64,000 nucleotides of DNA from NCBI GenBank assembly GCA_023333565.1, contig JAJKFH010002178.1:558001-622000 (forward strand). The letters run 5' to 3'. The position numbers were made by a program, and so were the translations under genes. Under the pieces are notes generated by a model, which saw nothing but the letters and a program-made list of their open reading frames with translations, had not been told where the DNA came from and did no database searches. Shown here in pieces: positions 61,696 to 64,000 of the stretch; the stretch's first letter is position 1, and each line of letters starts with the position of its first letter. This DNA comes from Puffinus mauretanicus. Taxonomy: Eukaryota > Chordata > Aves > Procellariiformes > Procellariidae.

Positions 61696-64000
61696 ATGGC
61701 ATATAGCCATATTTTCTTTATGATGTTATAATACATGATTTACATGACCAGAGGCAAAATGTCATCGGTTATCCTTACTTCAGGAAACAGGGAGAGATCA
61801 GGGAAATGACATTATCACTTAGTTCTCAGGCAAACCACTAATTATTTCTAAGATATCACACAGGTGATATCAGTGTTGTATATGTGATATCTTCCCAGAA
61901 TTTTTAATAATACTGTTAAAAAAAAAATTCAATATTGATTCCAAAAGCAAAAAGAAATAATGTAAGGGAGGACAAATAACTACACTTTTGGGTGGGAAAG
62001 TTGCACTGAGAACGGTTTGAAATGAGTCTCTGTGAAGAATCATGTATTTTAAAGATTCTTTAGGAATATTTAATGGAAGAATTCCATTCTTTAATGGCAT
62101 CTTTAAGCTTTAATGGAACTTAGATTAAAATTCTAAATATCAGGTTTCTCATGAATAGCTGTAGAAGAATAGATGTAGAAGACCACAATAAATTGCAGTA
62201 GCAAGTAATTCTTTGTTTTTCCCAAAAAATGCTCAAATTTTTTTGTCTATAATGAAACAATTCTGCATCAGAGATCTAGTAGGTATTGAGAAAAACTCCA
62301 AAAAGTGTTATTTTTCCATAGAGGGCAGACAGGGGTTAGAATGCAAAAAGAAATAAATAAATATCCCAGTCTTGCACAAACCTCTTCAATTCAAAAGAAG
62401 CAACATACCACAACAAGCAAAACACAACACCATATGGTGTGTTATTAATGCAGCATCCTAGCTTTGAAATCTTACAGCTTAGTGTATTATGGGGGGTGGG
62501 AGGGCGTTGAGTGCCATACAGTTTTTGTTCAGCTAAGAAAACACTTTTACATATAAGAAGGAGCTGTTTTCATAATGGAGAGCTTGAACAAATCTGCCAA
62601 GCTTCGGGGAAGGTCACGGCACACAAGTGGACTGTTCCCAGTGCTGTCATTTTTCCTATTTATATCTTATCTTCTTTTAATGAAACAGTCATTCTACAAC
62701 TGTTCTTATATCCGACAGAAATCAAAGGTGTTTCCCCAGCATCATACTTCTAAACTCCTTTTGAATGCTGTGATTCTGTTTCTTTTGGAGTTCTTTGGTA
62801 AAGGTCAATAACATCTTAAAGTGATTCAAGATCCAAATATCATTAATGAGACTTTTTTTCCTTTGCAAATATAAATTTGTTTTGACAGTAGGTTGCTCTA
62901 GGTACAGTTGTGTTCTTTATTGGATTCTTTATTTCACAGACTATTGAGCCAGTGGTCAAAGTGCTCAGACATGGTTTCCCCGCTTGAAAAGCAGACAGGG
63001 TAAGTGGGAAGATACATAGTTGCCTGGGGTAGCAGAGTTCAAAATACAGCTATACTGAAAAGCAGAGGTTTTGTCAGTCTCCTCTGGCAGATCCTGCTGC
63101 AGTAGTTTAAAACATGGCCCTTCCAGGGCAACCACCATTGAAAGAGATGCTTCCTCCCTTGGCTACAAATGTGAGAGCCTCCAGCAGAAGGGCTCAGTGA
63201 TGACTGGAGCTGGTGATACATTAAGACTCAATAAGTGATGTTTATCAGAGTCTATAGAGTTATTTCTTAAAAAGGCAGCAGCTTTTTATCCATCTTTGGC
63301 AAACTTCAGTATATGACATTTGCTCTGTCTCAGTTAATTGCATTCCTATGTCTTCTCCAATAAGGAAAGGTATATTCTTATTACTCACTTCCGAGAGTTG
63401 AGAACATTGGCCTAGCTTCTACTGCAAACCCTTTCCACAGACTCTAACATACTTGAGTTACCTCTGTGTAACTTTTCTTTTATTTCAATAAACTCCAACA
63501 GGATTTAGTAAATTTAAGCATTACACAAACTTTTCCTTGATATATTACTATCATTTTCACCCTCTCTTACTGGGTATGCCTGTTGTCAACGTTTTGTTGC
63601 ATATTTGCTAATTTTTTGCTAAAGTCTGCCACCTCTATTCACAGTGTTCTATCTACATCAAGTCTTATCAATATCAATAAAAAATCCTTGTATGTGTTAC
63701 TCAACATGAAACAATCTGAATCTGGCCTGCCAGTTAAAATCTCCATAGTGACAGGGACCCGTAATTCATTTTCCCTTCTCTGTGTATTGTAGAATGTATT
63801 AATATCTTCTCTCCCTGGCATTACAGAAGGGGCAGAGTCATTTCATAGTCACTCTTTCAACCAGTTTACGTTTGAAATCCTGTTTTTAGTTTCCCTATAA
63901 TTTAGGCTTGGATGATTGTTTTGGCTTGAAAATCATCAAGTGAATTTCAAATGCAAACTGCTATATGACAATTAGCCTAGAAACAGAGGTTATCTCTATT
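61696..64000. other. Non-coding sequence, no gene seen
   Basis: Short ORFs below 81 codons only. The sequence is AT-rich, with a weak CTCF-like word at 62315-62328 and no recognised repeat or RNA gene. Confidence 0.6.

Noticed and set aside
1..64000. A novel multi-gene system
   Set aside because: No set of adjacent genes exists in the window. All protein-like signals are CR1 or ERV remnants or chance ORFs.

Overview
This window looks like nuclear DNA from a bird. It is AT-rich and holds no open reading frame longer than about 140 codons. Its recognisable repeats are bird-typical: three clear CR1 LINE 3' ends with the octamer tail ATTCTATG, older CR1-like remnants, and two insertions of an endogenous retrovirus whose LTRs run TGTCCTGGTTT...AACCACGACA on the sense strand. 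I recall this LTR type from many avian genomes. I found no L1, Alu or other mammalian repeats, no bacterial gene organisation, and no tRNA, rRNA or CRISPR array. The window is best read as an intergenic desert or the inside of a very large intron.

Layout. Positions 1-11970 are anonymous non-coding sequence with AT-rich simple repeats and two locally GC-richer stretches (2124-2690 and 8160-8720). From 11971 to 13705 there is an old CR1 remnant, a purine-skewed segment and a clear 5'-truncated CR1 on the + strand. From 13706 to 31260 the sequence is again mostly anonymous, with a probable very old CR1 tail (20362-20452), two short tandem duplications (23067-23184 and 28268-28345) and a small cluster of CRE/AP-1-like motifs (28956-28997). 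A CA/TA microsatellite abuts a second + strand CR1 (31321-31732). A compact CpG-containing GC-rich patch lies at 36180-36345. Two copies of an unrecognised repeat face each other at 42064-42197 and 43408-43536. A - strand CR1 tail is at 45884-45995.

The most informative region is 47650-50811. A solo LTR (47650-48185) sits 49 bp from a two-LTR element (48235-50806), both on the - strand. The two LTRs of the second element are about 98% identical by hand count. Its internal region is only about 1.4 kb. It has an intact tRNA-Lys3-type primer binding site and a polypurine tract, but no recognisable gag, pol or env. About 570 bp of it is a 12-unit, roughly 48-bp tandem repeat. This makes it a plausible non-autonomous, relatively young retroelement and the best candidate for something under-described. 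From 50812 to 64000 the sequence is anonymous again, with two CTCF-like motifs near 61.7 and 62.3 kb.

No host gene can be supported, so there is no gene network to describe. The functional content I can argue for is retroelement-derived promoter and polyadenylation signals, plus a few motif clusters that could be regulatory.
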